A DNA stretch of 64,000 nt from Leptospira bourretii (GCF_004770145.1 NZ_RQFW01000005.1:1-64000), one strand, 5' to 3'. Counted from the stretch's first letter, positions 8,141-18,091 are shown. The notes: generated from the letters alone by a model not told the origin. Made by a program: numbers and translations.

Positions 8141-10141
8141 CTAACGATTCAATCGAATGATCATGTTTAATTTTTCTGCAATGGCAATGACTTCCATCAC
8201 CTTCGACTTTTCGATGATGATTCCCGTCGGGCTTACTTCTTCCAAAACAAATTTTTTCCCTTTGATTTGACCAAGTAGAAGTTCCATCACTTGTGAGTCT
8301 TTCGTTCTAAGGAGAACGGAATCTTCTGTAATGGTAACAATTGGCAAGTTGTTACCCCAATCATCCAATAAAAAGAGTAAGTTCTGTGCGAGATCCGCTT
8401 TTGAAGACTCTCTTAAAAAATGAATAAATGTTTCTTTGTCATAACCGAGAAGAATTCCCAATTGGAAACTATCCTTGGTAAGTAAAAAAGTATAAACGCG
8501 ATCGTAATCTTTTAACTCGCAGAAAGCTTTTAACAAATGAATCCCATGTAAAGACACTCGATCAGGGAAAGCAATGATCGAGAAGTCTGGGTTGATGGTG
8601 ATTCCACCTTTTTCTGTCGCTGTCACCAAAGCTTCGTGGTTGAAGTAATGAGCACCAAGCTCCGAAAGGCTTAGGTTTCGTTGTGGGTATTCCACTTCGA
8701 TTAGGCCAAATAGTTGTAAGTAAAAAATAGCAGAAATGATTTCTTTTCGTAAGTCTGCCAAATCTTCTTCATACGTTTTGATTTGGAAGGTTGGAGAAAA
8801 AACCAAATGGTCACGAATGATATGAGAAAAAATCACAGAGGTATTGATCTTTCCATGTGCCATAATGAGTTTTACAGTTTTATCCAAAATTCCTTTTTCG
8901 TAGAACGGAACTTCGGTGGCAGTAAACACTTCAGGAGGATTTAGACGACGTGTTCTTGCTTCATTGACTTCATGAATCACAAGTTTCATGATTTCAAAGA
9001 TGTCTTTCTTTAAAAACTCATCGGTTTCTTGAATGAGAATGACATTTTCACCTTTGATATCCACATATCCCAATAGTTTTAGGATAGGAAGGATGAGTTC
9101 AATTTGATACACCTGACTTTTTTCAGAGAAAATTTCTATATCAGGAGATAAAAGCTCAGTTTCAGTTCTTTTATGGTCTGCCTGTTTGATTTTTCCTGAT
9201 TTTGCAAGGTTCAAACCTTTACGTGAAATATAAGAAATGAGTTTTTTAACGTTTAAGAAAAAGTCGAGTCCATTGGCAGAAATTTTTTCCTGACGTACTC
9301 TTGTTCCTTTTTTTACAGGAGGTAAAATAGGAGCGAACTGCAAATGATCCAAAATTTCTTTCGGAATGACAATGACCCGAATGAATTTATCTTCTACATA
9401 ATATAAATCACGAACAAGATAAAGTGATGTTAGGTGAGGAATAGTTTGTTCGAACTTACCACGATTGACTGTGATGTAGTTACGGATTGTATCCGCTTCA
9501 ATCACACCACCATGAATGTAAATTTGATGGAGAATGTCTTTATCAAAATCAGAAAGCCCTTCGATTAACTTTTGAAGGAATTCTTGTTCTAAGGCATTCT
9601 TTAAGAAGGTTTCAATGTGTTCGCCTTTTTTGGCACCAACTGCTTCTTTCCATTCTTCAGGGAGTTCAGCAAGAGTTGATTTGTGTAAAGCCTTCTCAAT
9701 GGAGAATTTGAATTTCTCTCCCTTAGGATTTGTTTCCACCTTGATGAGTTTTAAATATTCATCATATGTATGGTATTTATCTAAGTTGTTGGTAAGACGT
9801 TCTCGGTTTTTTCTTTGGTAAAGAAGGTAGTATTTTCTAAGAACATTGAGTTCCATCTCCACGTTAATGGGTGGAATGTTGACCTTTCTTGAAATTTCAC
9901 CGAGGGTCATGACCCCTTTGTTTTTTAAAATGGATGTCAGAATATTGACTTGGAGGGGGGTGAATTTTTCCAGAACCCCTTTGAGGTAAAATTCGTTCTG
10001 GAAAATCTCCATGAGACCTAAAATGGTCGATTTTTTGTCCTTTCCCGGGATCTTTTGGATGTTCCAAAGGCTGGCGATTTTTTTGATCTCGTTAAGATCG
10101 AGTTTCTCTAACTCTTGGTACAGGACGGTTTCTTGGCTCAT
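8141..10141 (-). CDS. Helicase-associated (XPB/Ssl2-like) domain protein without a motor
   Basis: A 666-residue soluble protein. The C-terminal third matches the helicase-associated domain found beside XPB/Ssl2-type helicases: [15 protein letters not shown], then [19 protein letters not shown] and [13 protein letters not shown], and a last [20 protein letters not shown]. The N-terminal part carries winged-helix-like segments ([40 protein letters not shown]). No Walker A or DEAD motif occurs, so there is no helicase motor. A role in DNA handling or gene control is inference only. It is divergent from the ABC1 kinase gene with 115 bases between the starts. Confidence 0.78.
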   Translation of the reverse strand: MSQETVLYQELEKLDLNEIKKIASLWNIQKIPGKDKKSTILGLMEIFQNEFYLKGVLEKFTPLQVNILTSILKNKGVMTLGEISRKVNIPPINVEMELNVLRKYYLLYQRKNRERLTNNLDKYHTYDEYLKLIKVETNPKGEKFKFSIEKALHKSTLAELPEEWKEAVGAKKGEHIETFLKNALEQEFLQKLIEGLSDFDKDILHQIYIHGGVIEADTIRNYITVNRGKFEQTIPHLTSLYLVRDLYYVEDKFIRVIVIPKEILDHLQFAPILPPVKKGTRVRQEKISANGLDFFLNVKKLISYISRKGLNLAKSGKIKQADHKRTETELLSPDIEIFSEKSQVYQIELILPILKLLGYVDIKGENVILIQETDEFLKKDIFEIMKLVIHEVNEARTRRLNPPEVFTATEVPFYEKGILDKTVKLIMAHGKINTSVIFSHIIRDHLVFSPTFQIKTYEEDLADLRKEIISAIFYLQLFGLIEVEYPQRNLSLSELGAHYFNHEALVTATEKGGITINPDFSIIAFPDRVSLHGIHLLKAFCELKDYDRVYTFLLTKDSFQLGILLGYDKETFIHFLRESSKADLAQNLLFLLDDWGNNLPIVTITEDSVLLRTKDSQVMELLLGQIKGKKFVLEEVSPTGIIIEKSKVMEVIAIAEKLNMIIRLNR

Positions 10142-10176
10142 GGGTGCGATTTGATAAGTTTTTGGTCGGGACCTAT

Positions 10177-10203
10177 TCCTGCAACTCTATTTCAATTGCA
10201 GGA
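10177..10203. promoter_or_regulatory. Inverted repeat in a divergent promoter region
   Basis: TCCTGCAA and TTGCAGGA are perfect 8-base arms separated by 11 bases. They lie between the divergent helicase-associated gene (start 10141) and the ABC1 kinase gene (start 10257), where an operator serving both would be expected. No T tract follows, so it is not a terminator. The binding protein is unknown. Confidence 0.35.
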
Positions 10204-10256
10204 TCGAAAGGGATTTTCTCGTTTCCAATCCCGATTTAGGTCTTAAACTAGGGCGT

Positions 10257-11555
10257 ATGGATTCCCTTTCTGAAATCGTTTCTTTTGGTTGGCAATCAAG
10301 CCTACGAGTCGCCCATTCCAGTTTTGTCTTCACTTCGAAAGCCTTTGGGATCCTGGCCCAACTTGCCAAAGGAGAACCGAACCACAGAGAAATTGCCATC
10401 ACTCTCAGGGAGGCGTTTTCCCATCTAGGGGCAACCTATATCAAGTTAGGGCAGTTCATTGCGAGCGCCCCTTCCCTTTTCCCCAAAGAATATGTGGAAG
10501 AGATGCAGGCTTGTTTGGACTCCGTACGACCCGTGGCCTTTCGGGACATTCGATCTTCCGTAGAACGGGAATTGGGTGGGAAACTCGAAAATTTATTCCA
10601 TAGTTTTGAGGAAACTCCCCTAGCCTCCGCATCCATTGCCCAAGTGCATGCTGCGGTAACCAAAGAAGGTTTGGATGTGGTTGTAAAAGTCCAAAGGCCT
10701 GATGTCCACCTAACATTAAAAACTGACATGCAAATTCTTGGAATCCTAACTAAAATTTTAGAATTCATTGCTCCCGATTTTAAAAAATCAGGGCTTACAG
10801 CGATGTTCGAAGAATTTCAAATTTCTATCTTACAGGAAATCGATTTTATCCAAGAAGCCAAAAACATCGAAGAGTTTGAAGATTATCTTTTGCGAGCCAA
10901 AGAGTCAAGAGCACGAGTTCCTAGAGTGTATCATACTCTTTCTTCCAAAAAAGTTTTAACAATGGAACGGTTCTACGGAGTTCCTATCACGGATGAAGTT
11001 GGCCTTCGCAAATTCACAAACAACCCAAGAAAGATTCTAAGTGATGCTTTGGAAATTTGGTTTTCTTCTTTATCCAACCAAGGTTTCTTTCATGCAGATG
11101 TCCATGCTGGAAATTTAATGATTCTAAAAGATGGAACCATCGGTTTTATTGACTTTGGTATTGTGGGGAGAATTTCTCCGAAAATTTGGAAAGGTTTGAT
11201 GTTATTCACACAAGGAATTGGAATCGGCGAACCAACGTTAGTGGCACAAGGATTGGTCGAAATGGATTCAACCAATAGCGGAGTCAATCCGACTGTCCTT
11301 GCAAAAGAACTAGATTCAGTTTTTAATGAGTTAGAATCAGTTTATGTCCATTTGACCGATAATGAGATGTTTGACGAATCTAGGGTAAATCGAATCATGT
11401 ACGACATGAAGGAAATTGCAGAAAAAAATGGATTAAAAATTCCGAGAGAATTTGCCCTTCTCATGAAACAGATGTTATATTTTGATAGATATGTTAAGTC
11501 AATCGCACCAGAAATCAATTTATTCCGTGATTCACAAAAATTTGCAATTTCCTAA
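10257..11555 (+). CDS. ABC1/UbiB-family atypical protein kinase
   Basis: A 432-residue member of the AarF/UbiB/ABC1 family. The family KxGQ signature is in YIKLGQFIASAP, the Ala-rich nucleotide loop in PLASASIAQVHAA, the invariant Lys in VVVKVQRPD, an ExD-type motif in LQEIDFIQEA, the catalytic loop in FHADVHAGNLM and the metal site in GFIDFGIVGR. Relatives support ubiquinone or menaquinone biosynthesis or lipid homeostasis; which applies here is not shown by the neighbours (feoAB follow 9 bases later). No C-terminal membrane helix is evident, unlike proteobacterial UbiB. Confidence 0.9.
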   Translation: MDSLSEIVSFGWQSSLRVAHSSFVFTSKAFGILAQLAKGEPNHREIAITLREAFSHLGATYIKLGQFIASAPSLFPKEYVEEMQACLDSVRPVAFRDIRSSVERELGGKLENLFHSFEETPLASASIAQVHAAVTKEGLDVVVKVQRPDVHLTLKTDMQILGILTKILEFIAPDFKKSGLTAMFEEFQISILQEIDFIQEAKNIEEFEDYLLRAKESRARVPRVYHTLSSKKVLTMERFYGVPITDEVGLRKFTNNPRKILSDALEIWFSSLSNQGFFHADVHAGNLMILKDGTIGFIDFGIVGRISPKIWKGLMLFTQGIGIGEPTLVAQGLVEMDSTNSGVNPTVLAKELDSVFNELESVYVHLTDNEMFDESRVNRIMYDMKEIAEKNGLKIPREFALLMKQMLYFDRYVKSIAPEINLFRDSQKFAIS

Positions 11556-11564
11556 AAGATACCA

Positions 11565-11804
11565 ATGACTATACAAGATTTAAAAATCGGTGAGACAGCA
11601 GAGATTGTTTCACTGAATTCACAAAAACTCCCCAAACCAATGGTGACAGAGTTATTGGAACTCGGATTTTTTCCTGGAGCCGAAATCACACTCCAAAATA
11701 AATCGCTCTTACTTGGGAAGATGGTCTGCAATTTGAGTGGGACCACCATCGCATTAAGAATTGATGATGGGAAAGCAATCGAAATCAAACTGAAACAAAC
11801 ATGA
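11565..11804 (+). CDS. feoA: Ferrous iron transport protein A
   Basis: A 79-residue SH3-like FeoA domain: LKIGETAEIVSLN, then MVTELLELGFFPGAEITL and GTTIALRIDDGKAIEI. FeoA is thought to assist the FeoB permease at the cytoplasmic membrane face. The stop overlaps the feoB start by 4 bases (ATGA), the usual feoAB coupling. It starts 9 bases after the ABC1 kinase gene, which suggests cotranscription with it. Confidence 0.93.
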   Translation: MTIQDLKIGETAEIVSLNSQKLPKPMVTELLELGFFPGAEITLQNKSLLLGKMVCNLSGTTIALRIDDGKAIEIKLKQT

Positions 11805-13870
11805 AAGACAAACGAATTTATTTAGTTGGAAATCCCAACTGCGGGAAATCTACTTTATTCAACCAACTCACTGGTCTCAAACAAAAAACAGGAAACTTCA
11901 GTGGTGTCACTGTAGAAAAAAGAGAAGGGACTTTGGTATTAGACCAGTCGGAATGGACCATCACCGATTTACCAGGAACATACGGTCTTGGTGGGATTGC
12001 CGAAGACAAAAAAATTGCTTACGAAGTATTACTTTCAAGAAAACCAGATGAACAAGTGATCTATGTTTTGGATGCTTTAAATCTAGAAAGAGGCCTCCAG
12101 TTTTTATTACAAATCATCGACATGGGTGTTCCAACACTTGTTGTTCTAACTATGAAAGATGTGTTGGAGAAAAAAAGAATCCAACTGGATTTAGAAAAAC
12201 TAAAAAAAGCCATTGGGCTCCAATTTGTTTTGGTCAACGCAAAATCAGGTGAAGGCATTGATGTTTTAAAAGAAGTTTTAAAAGATCCGAGTCAATTTCG
12301 AAAATGCCCTAGGTTATGGACATGGGGAGCCAAAGAAGAATCGTTTTTAAAATCAACAAAACAAAAATTAGGAATCAATACCAACGAAGCAGAATTCTTT
12401 TTATCACAATCATTAAAATATCTTAACAAAGATCCTAATTTAAGTGAAGAACGTTATTTTGTTAAATTTCCTGATGAAACAAAAAATTGGTTACGATCCG
12501 AAGTGGAAGGCAAAGGGTATTCCTTTTTTTACCAAGAAGAAATGATCTACCGCTCTTTTTTCATTAAAAAAGTTTTGGTCGATGTGATTACCTATCCTAA
12601 AACCATTCCTGGAAGTTGGGAAGAAAAATTAGATCGAGTGCTATTACATCCTGTCCTTGGTTTTGTTTGTTTTTTTCTTTTGATGGGATTTTTATTTCAA
12701 AGTTTATTTAGTTTTGCTGAACTTCCGATGGATTTAATTGAATCCGGTATCGCAAACTTACAGTTGTTTGTTGAAAGTTTCCTAAGCGAAGGTCTTTTAA
12801 AATCTTTAATTTCAGAAGGAATCATTGGCGGTGTGGGAAGTGTGATTGTATTCATCCCACAGATTGCCCTACTCTTTTTATTTATTGGGATCTTAGAAGA
12901 ATCCGGATATTTAGCACGTGCTAGTTTTTTAATGGATCGAATCATGGGTAAGTTTGGATTGTCAGGGAAATCTTTTATTCCACTGCTCTCTTCTGCCGCT
13001 TGTGCCGTTCCCGCTATCCTTGGGACTAGAACGATCGAAAACAAATCAGACCGTTTTACAACGATTATGGTATCTCCTCTTATCATGTGTTCTGCCAGAT
13101 ACCCAGTTTACATTTTAATTGTAGGAACAGTTTTTAGTTTTCCCCCTGTGTTTGGAATATTTAATATCCAAGGGTTTGTATTGTTTTCGATGTTTTTTCT
13201 CGGAATGATAACAAGTTTTGGGTTTGCTTTTCTTTTCCGCAAAACAGTATTCAAAGAAGATTCTTCTTATTTTGTAATGGAACTTCCTAGATACAATGTC
13301 CCTTCTATGAAAAGTTTATTCCATACCGTATATGGGAAGGTAAAATCATTTTTATCCACAGCCGGCCAAATCATTTTATACATTTCCGTTTTGCTTTGGT
13401 TTCTAAGCCACTTCCCAGCAGAGTATAAAGACCAAAAGTGGAACACAAGCCCAATTGAATCTTCTTATATTGGAACCATAGGGAAGGTGATGGAACCAAC
13501 AATTGAACCACTGGGGTTTGATTGGAAAATTGGTATTTCTATCCTAACTTCTTTTGCCGCAAGGGAAGTAATGGTTTCCACCTTAGCAGTGCTATATGGT
13601 TCTGAAGAAAACGAAGAAGGTGAATCGCTCCGATCGACGCTTCGCACGGAAAAAAGAGCAAATGGATCGCTTGTTTGGACACCACTTTCTGGTTTGTCAC
13701 TCTTAGTATTTTTTGCTTTTGCAAGCCAATGTATGTCAACACTTGCGGTCACAAAAAAAGAAACTGGCACGATCTTATGGCCAATCGTTCAGTTTTTATA
13801 TATGACCATCCTTGCTTTCACTGCATCCTTTCTAATTTTTCAGTTGGGAAAAATTCTAGGATTTGCATAA
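11801..13870 (+). CDS. feoB: Ferrous iron transport protein B (GTPase permease)
   Basis: A 689-residue Fe2+ permease. The N-terminal G domain has G1 GNPNCGKST, the G2 region with GNFSGVTVEK and G3 DLPGTYGLG. The membrane domain carries the conserved SSAACAVPAILGTRTIENKS and MVSPLIMCSARYPVY Cys motifs and about ten spans. The G4 position reads TMKD where FeoB usually has NxxD, which would weaken guanine specificity. No feoC follows. Length is a little short of the common 700-770 residues. Iron-dependent control is likely, but I see no clear Fur box. Confidence 0.95.
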   Translation: MKDKRIYLVGNPNCGKSTLFNQLTGLKQKTGNFSGVTVEKREGTLVLDQSEWTITDLPGTYGLGGIAEDKKIAYEVLLSRKPDEQVIYVLDALNLERGLQFLLQIIDMGVPTLVVLTMKDVLEKKRIQLDLEKLKKAIGLQFVLVNAKSGEGIDVLKEVLKDPSQFRKCPRLWTWGAKEESFLKSTKQKLGINTNEAEFFLSQSLKYLNKDPNLSEERYFVKFPDETKNWLRSEVEGKGYSFFYQEEMIYRSFFIKKVLVDVITYPKTIPGSWEEKLDRVLLHPVLGFVCFFLLMGFLFQSLFSFAELPMDLIESGIANLQLFVESFLSEGLLKSLISEGIIGGVGSVIVFIPQIALLFLFIGILEESGYLARASFLMDRIMGKFGLSGKSFIPLLSSAACAVPAILGTRTIENKSDRFTTIMVSPLIMCSARYPVYILIVGTVFSFPPVFGIFNIQGFVLFSMFFLGMITSFGFAFLFRKTVFKEDSSYFVMELPRYNVPSMKSLFHTVYGKVKSFLSTAGQIILYISVLLWFLSHFPAEYKDQKWNTSPIESSYIGTIGKVMEPTIEPLGFDWKIGISILTSFAAREVMVSTLAVLYGSEENEEGESLRSTLRTEKRANGSLVWTPLSGLSLLVFFAFASQCMSTLAVTKKETGTILWPIVQFLYMTILAFTASFLIFQLGKILGFA

Positions 13871-13900
13871 ACTGCCGACAATCAATGAAAGAGGAAAAAC

Positions 13901-14893
13901 TTGGATTTTCACATTGGAACAAAAACTCTTACCAGAAAATCTGCACCCTATCTTGTTGCAGAAATTGGACTCAACCATAACGCAGACCTTGAAATCGGCA
14001 AACGAACCATTGCGAAAGCAAAAGAGTCGGGAGCCCATGCGGTCAAATTCCAAACCTACCGAACAGAAGAATTCATAGATAGTTCCAATCCCGATGTTAA
14101 ATTTCTTTTTGACATCTTCAAACAATACGAATTAAACGAATCCCAACATAAAGAATTTCAAAGAACGGCACTGGATCTAGGGCTTGATTTTTTTTCCACC
14201 CCACTTTCTCTGTCCGCTGTTGATTTGTTATGTGGGCTCGATGTTCCTGTATTAAAAATTGCCTCTGGTGATATTGTTAATTTACCTTTGCTGAATCAAT
14301 GCATCCAGTCTGGAAAACCTTTGATTGTGTCCACTGGTGCCGCTTTGCCAGAAGAAGTAACAAGGGCCATTTCTCTTTTTCAAAAACACCAAACAGAGAT
14401 TTGTTTACTCCATTGTGTTTCAATGTATCCCACGCCACTAAACAAAGTAAACCTTCAGTCGATTCCATTTTATTTGGACACAACAGACTATGTTGTGGGT
14501 TTTAGCGATCATTCAGATGGAACCTTGGCTTCGTCGGTGGCATGTGGACTTGGTGCAGTTGTTTTTGAAAAACATTTTACCTTGGACCGAAATTTAGAAG
14601 GTCCCGATCACGGAATTTCTATGGATCCAATAATGTTTTCAAAATTGGCAAATGATTTACAACAAAGTTTTGAGATGGGTGGGGTGTATGGAAAAAACAC
14701 ACATCCAGAAGAAACAGGTGGTTGGTTTTACGGAAGAAGATCCCTCTATAAAAAAGGAAATTCTATTCTTAGTTTAAGGCCTGCTCTACACACAAAAGAC
14801 AGTTTTGTTTTGGATTCTTGGGAGTTAAACCGAGTAGGAGATCCTTCTCTTTTACCAGAAGGACCTGTTCGCTTGGCACCTAAGTCTAAATAG
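13901..14893 (+). CDS. NeuB-family sialic/nonulosonic acid synthase
   Basis: A 330-residue protein with a PEP-dependent TIM-barrel synthase fold: LVAEIGLNHNADLEIGKRTI, GAHAVKFQTY, FFSTPLSLSAVDLL, PVLKIASGDIVNLPLL, then SMYPTPL, VVGFSDHSDGT and VFEKHFTLDRNLEGPDHGIS. It probably condenses PEP with an N-acetylated amino sugar to make a nonulosonic acid. The C-terminal antifreeze-like SAF domain is short (GRRSLYKKGNSILS onwards). The TTG at 13901 is preceded by GAGG at 6 bases, so TTG is the start. There is no neuA, neuC or pse/leg gene nearby; it lies alone behind feoB. Confidence 0.87.
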   Translation: MDFHIGTKTLTRKSAPYLVAEIGLNHNADLEIGKRTIAKAKESGAHAVKFQTYRTEEFIDSSNPDVKFLFDIFKQYELNESQHKEFQRTALDLGLDFFSTPLSLSAVDLLCGLDVPVLKIASGDIVNLPLLNQCIQSGKPLIVSTGAALPEEVTRAISLFQKHQTEICLLHCVSMYPTPLNKVNLQSIPFYLDTTDYVVGFSDHSDGTLASSVACGLGAVVFEKHFTLDRNLEGPDHGISMDPIMFSKLANDLQQSFEMGGVYGKNTHPEETGGWFYGRRSLYKKGNSILSLRPALHTKDSFVLDSWELNRVGDPSLLPEGPVRLAPKSK

Positions 14894-14902
14894 GTGCCTT
14901 TT
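14875..14902 (+). terminator. Terminator at the end of the NeuB-type gene
   Basis: GGCACCTA and TAGGTGCC form an 8-base stem with an 8-base loop that contains the stop codon, followed by TTTT. It separates this gene from the convergent VKOR-DsbA gene. Confidence 0.7.
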
Positions 14903-14906
14903 GCAA

Positions 14907-16139
14907 TTACATCTTTTGGATGATTTGTTCGAGAAGTGTTTTTAGAAAAATTGGATTAGGAGTTCCACTTTCGATTCTTCTGTCATTCACATAAAGAGAA
15001 GGAGTTGATTGGATATTTAACTTTTCTGCTTCATCAATCTCTGCGTTCAATTGGTTTTGTGCTTCTTTAGAAGCCATGCATGCTTTCAAAGAATTAACAT
15101 TAAGTCCGATAGAATTTGCTAAATTGACAACACTGGATCCAGAGTGAGCCACACCCTTTTCTAAGTTATCATAGAGACCACGATACATTGGCTCAAATTT
15201 ACCTTGTTTATCCGCACAAATGGCGGCAATGGCTGCAACGCAAGAAGATGCATCTGGCCTTGGTTGTTGCATGAGGCGGTTACAAGTCCCATCCAAAGGA
15301 AAGTTTTTATAAACAACACGAACCATTCCATCATACTCAGAAAGAACTGTATGTAAGATATGGCTTGTATGAAGACAATGACCACAGTTGTAATCTGCAT
15401 ATTTAACAATTGTGATTGGAGCATCTTTTTTACCAATCGAAGGAGAACCGGTAACATTGATTCCGAGAGTGGGTTCTTTGAAATAAGTGGCAATTTTAGA
15501 TTGGATTTCTGCTGAATCCATTCCTCTTGAAGTTGCAAGTGTATTGGAACTTGCTTTGCTCACCCACATTTTGCTTGTGGCAAAACCTAAAGAAAAACTA
15601 AAAAAATAAACAAGACCCAGAGTCGTGATCCCTTCTTTTAATGCCACTGGAACATCCAGTTTTGGTTTTCCTTCTGTTTTCCAAAGTAAATACAAAATAC
15701 CAAGGAGGGCAATGGTGACAATGTAAGTCACAAAACAAAGTTGGCAAATGGTTCCAATGATTCCGACTGAAATCCCAAAAAGGATTAAATCAAATAAAAG
15801 TCCTAAAACCAAAACAGGGAATAAAAGAGAAATGAATTTAGAAACTTCTTCATTCGATTTTGCTTTTGTAACCAAAAAGAAAGAATACGTTAGTAATCCG
15901 TAAAACCCAAACCCCAGTAAGGCAATGGGAACATTTCCCAAAAAGGGAACTCCCGGGATTGCAGAATAAGAACTTTCTGCTACTTTTAAACAAGAGTCAC
16001 CACCACCTAGCGCGGAACATGCGGAATTGGCAATATTATCGCTTCCAATGCCAAAGTATTCAATTGCCAATAGGAAAGAGACAATGAGTCCGATAACTCC
16101 ACCGACCACTCCTGCTAATGCTAAATTCTTACGATTCAT
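14907..16139 (-). CDS. Vitamin K epoxide reductase-DsbA fusion (disulfide bond formation)
   Basis: A 410-residue fusion. Residues about 8-160 form a five-helix VKOR domain with the loop Cys pair (Cys41 and Cys50 in ACSALGGGDSC) and the CxxC centre in GTICQLCFVTY. A linker (residues about 170-240) leads to a periplasmic thioredoxin-fold domain with NCGHC, then RVVYKNFPLDGTCN and STPSLYVNDRRI as in DsbA. It should pass electrons from secreted protein thiols to quinone, introducing disulfides. The ATG at 16139 overlaps the hisA stop (TGATG); a TTG one codon earlier is less likely. It is cotranscribed with hisBHA, but no functional link to histidine synthesis is apparent. Confidence 0.92.
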   Translation of the reverse strand: MNRKNLALAGVVGGVIGLIVSFLLAIEYFGIGSDNIANSACSALGGGDSCLKVAESSYSAIPGVPFLGNVPIALLGFGFYGLLTYSFFLVTKAKSNEEVSKFISLLFPVLVLGLLFDLILFGISVGIIGTICQLCFVTYIVTIALLGILYLLWKTEGKPKLDVPVALKEGITTLGLVYFFSFSLGFATSKMWVSKASSNTLATSRGMDSAEIQSKIATYFKEPTLGINVTGSPSIGKKDAPITIVKYADYNCGHCLHTSHILHTVLSEYDGMVRVVYKNFPLDGTCNRLMQQPRPDASSCVAAIAAICADKQGKFEPMYRGLYDNLEKGVAHSGSSVVNLANSIGLNVNSLKACMASKEAQNQLNAEIDEAEKLNIQSTPSLYVNDRRIESGTPNPIFLKTLLEQIIQKM

Positions 16140-16885
16140 CAATTTTCATTCCTCTTCTTACTTAGAATCCTGATACTTTCTTTTAGGTCTAATTTTCCTT
16201 CATAAATGGCTTTTCCCGTAATGGCCCCAAAAAGTTTTCCTTTGGAAACATCATACAAATTTACCAAGTCTTCGATGGAAGAAACTCCACCCGAAGCTAC
16301 CAGTTGTAAATCGGGAAACTCTGCTAACAACTCCAAATAAACGGCCGTATTGGGTCCAGCCATCATCCCATCTTTGGATATATCTGTAAAAATCACATGC
16401 CGGATACCCATAACATACATTGTTTTTAAAAAGTCAGTGTATTTGATACCAGAGTTGGTTTCCCAACCTTTTGTGCGAACATAGCCGTCTTTTGCATCCA
16501 CGCCGATCACGATCCGATTAGGACCGTAGGTTTTCAATCCCTGTTCAACCACCGATGGGTCTTCTACTGCCACAGTTCCCAAAATAAACCGAGACACGCC
16601 TAAACCATCATAAAACTTCATGTTCTCTAAAGAACGAATCCCACCACCAAGCTCCAGTTCAACGGAACAGTTGTCTTTGATTTTACGGATGGCTTTTTCA
16701 TTTTCTGACTTACCGGTTTTGGCTGCATTTAAGTCAACAATGTGAATGAGAGTGGCACCTTGTTCTTCAAAGACTTTGATCATTTTTTCCGGTTCAGAAG
16801 AATAAACAGTCTTTTTAGAATAATCCCCTTGGAGGAGTCGCACAGCTTCGTTTTCTAAAAGATCAATTGCAGGTAATACTAACAT
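16139..16885 (-). CDS. hisA: Phosphoribosylformimino-5-aminoimidazole carboxamide ribotide isomerase
   Basis: Fourth step of histidine synthesis, an Amadori rearrangement of ProFAR. The 248-residue TIM barrel has the catalytic Asp in VLPAIDLLENEAVRLLQG, the first phosphate site in LELGGGIRSLENM, the second Asp in IFTDISKDGMMAGPN and the second phosphate site in LVASGGVSS. It follows hisH by one base and overlaps the VKOR-DsbA start. hisF, the usual neighbour, is not in this window. Confidence 0.95.
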   Translation of the reverse strand: MLVLPAIDLLENEAVRLLQGDYSKKTVYSSEPEKMIKVFEEQGATLIHIVDLNAAKTGKSENEKAIRKIKDNCSVELELGGGIRSLENMKFYDGLGVSRFILGTVAVEDPSVVEQGLKTYGPNRIVIGVDAKDGYVRTKGWETNSGIKYTDFLKTMYVMGIRHVIFTDISKDGMMAGPNTAVYLELLAEFPDLQLVASGGVSSIEDLVNLYDVSKGKLFGAITGKAIYEGKLDLKESIRILSKKRNEN

Positions 16886-16886
16886 A

Positions 16887-17513
16887 TTAAAGTTCTATAA
16901 AATTTTTGAGGATTCCGAGTCCTGTTGTATCCGATTTTTCGGGATGAAATTGAGTTCCAAAGATAGTTTCTTTTTCTACCACTGCCGGGAAAGATTCCCC
17001 ATAGTAATGGCAGTTAGCCGTAATATCCAAACGATCCACTCCAACTGGTCTATAGGAATGAATAAAATACATAAAGGATTCATTCGGAATTCCTTTTAGC
17101 AGTTTTGTATTTTTGGCCTTGATATCAAATAATTTGTTCCATCCCATATGAGGGACTTTTAAGTTTTGTTTCCCTTCGAACTTCCTAATTTTACCTCGAA
17201 TGAATCCGAGACCTGGAATGGTTGCACCCGGTTTAGAAGTTTCATCCGAATCTTCAAATAACACTTGATAGCCGATACAAATTCCAAACAAAGGTTTTTT
17301 TGCGTTCACGTGGTCTTTTAAAACAGAAGAGAACCCAGCTTCATTTAAGTTCTGCATGGCTTTATCAAAATGCCCGTCACCAGGCAAAATGATTTTATCT
17401 GCTTTTTTTACTGTTTCGAGATCACTTGTGAATTGAAAATCTTTGGTATAAAGTGAAACGGCTTTCAGTAAGGAATGGATATTCCCCATTCCAAAATCTA
17501 AAACAACAATCAC
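16887..17513 (-). CDS. hisH: Imidazole glycerol phosphate synthase, glutamine amidotransferase subunit
   Basis: Supplies ammonia to HisF. The 208-residue class I glutamine amidotransferase has the oxyanion strand [12 protein letters not shown], the nucleophile Cys in [12 protein letters not shown] and the His-Glu pair in TQFHPEKS. The usual G-x-C-L-G-M/V-Q elbow reads GICIGYQ. It starts with GTG at 17513, in a GTGA overlap with the hisB stop, so translation is coupled. Confidence 0.95.
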   Translation of the reverse strand: MIVVLDFGMGNIHSLLKAVSLYTKDFQFTSDLETVKKADKIILPGDGHFDKAMQNLNEAGFSSVLKDHVNAKKPLFGICIGYQVLFEDSDETSKPGATIPGLGFIRGKIRKFEGKQNLKVPHMGWNKLFDIKAKNTKLLKGIPNESFMYFIHSYRPVGVDRLDITANCHYYGESFPAVVEKETIFGTQFHPEKSDTTGLGILKNFIEL

Positions 17514-18091
17514 TCCAACATCCCTTTTGTAGAAGGAATTTGATCCTTTGTTATTGAGTCAATTGTTATGGCTTGCCGTAATGCCTTACCAAGTCCCTTA
17601 AAGATAGACTCATGGATGTGGTGGCGGTTTTCACCGTAGTGTACGACTACGTGTAAATTCATCTTAGCATTGAGGGCAAATTTTTGAAGGAACTCAAGCG
17701 ATAGTTCAGCGTCATAAATCCCAAATTTTCCGTCCATCGGAGGTCCGGTGTATTTGAAATAAAAACGTCCGCCGAGATCCACGGCCACAGTCGTTAATAC
17801 TTCATCCATAGGCAAAGTAAAATGTCCGTACCGAAAAATTCCTTTTTTATCACCTAACTGAGTATGGATCATTTGACCCATGAGAATGGCAGTGTCTTCC
17901 ACTGAATGGTGGCAATCGATCCCAATGTCTCCTCTGAGCTTTAGGTCCATATCAATGAGCCCATGTTTGGAGATATGGGAGAGCATATGCTCAAAAAACG
18001 GGATTTCTGTATCAAACTTGTAAACACCCGTACCACGGACGTTTAGGTCCAGTCGGATGTCTGTCTCGGATGTCTTTCTTGATTCCACCAT
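17510..18091 (-). CDS. hisB: Imidazoleglycerol-phosphate dehydratase
   Basis: Removes water from IGP in histidine synthesis. The 193-residue monofunctional enzyme carries the Mn-binding pairs [11 protein letters not shown] and [17 protein letters not shown], plus [14 protein letters not shown] took the ATG at 18091 ([12 protein letters not shown]), which gives the normal family length and has AGGA just upstream; a TTG at 18127 would add 12 residues. First gene of the hisB-hisH-hisA-VKOR unit. Confidence 0.94.
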   Translation of the reverse strand: MVESRKTSETDIRLDLNVRGTGVYKFDTEIPFFEHMLSHISKHGLIDMDLKLRGDIGIDCHHSVEDTAILMGQMIHTQLGDKKGIFRYGHFTLPMDEVLTTVAVDLGGRFYFKYTGPPMDGKFGIYDAELSLEFLQKFALNAKMNLHVVVHYGENRHHIHESIFKGLGKALRQAITIDSITKDQIPSTKGMLE

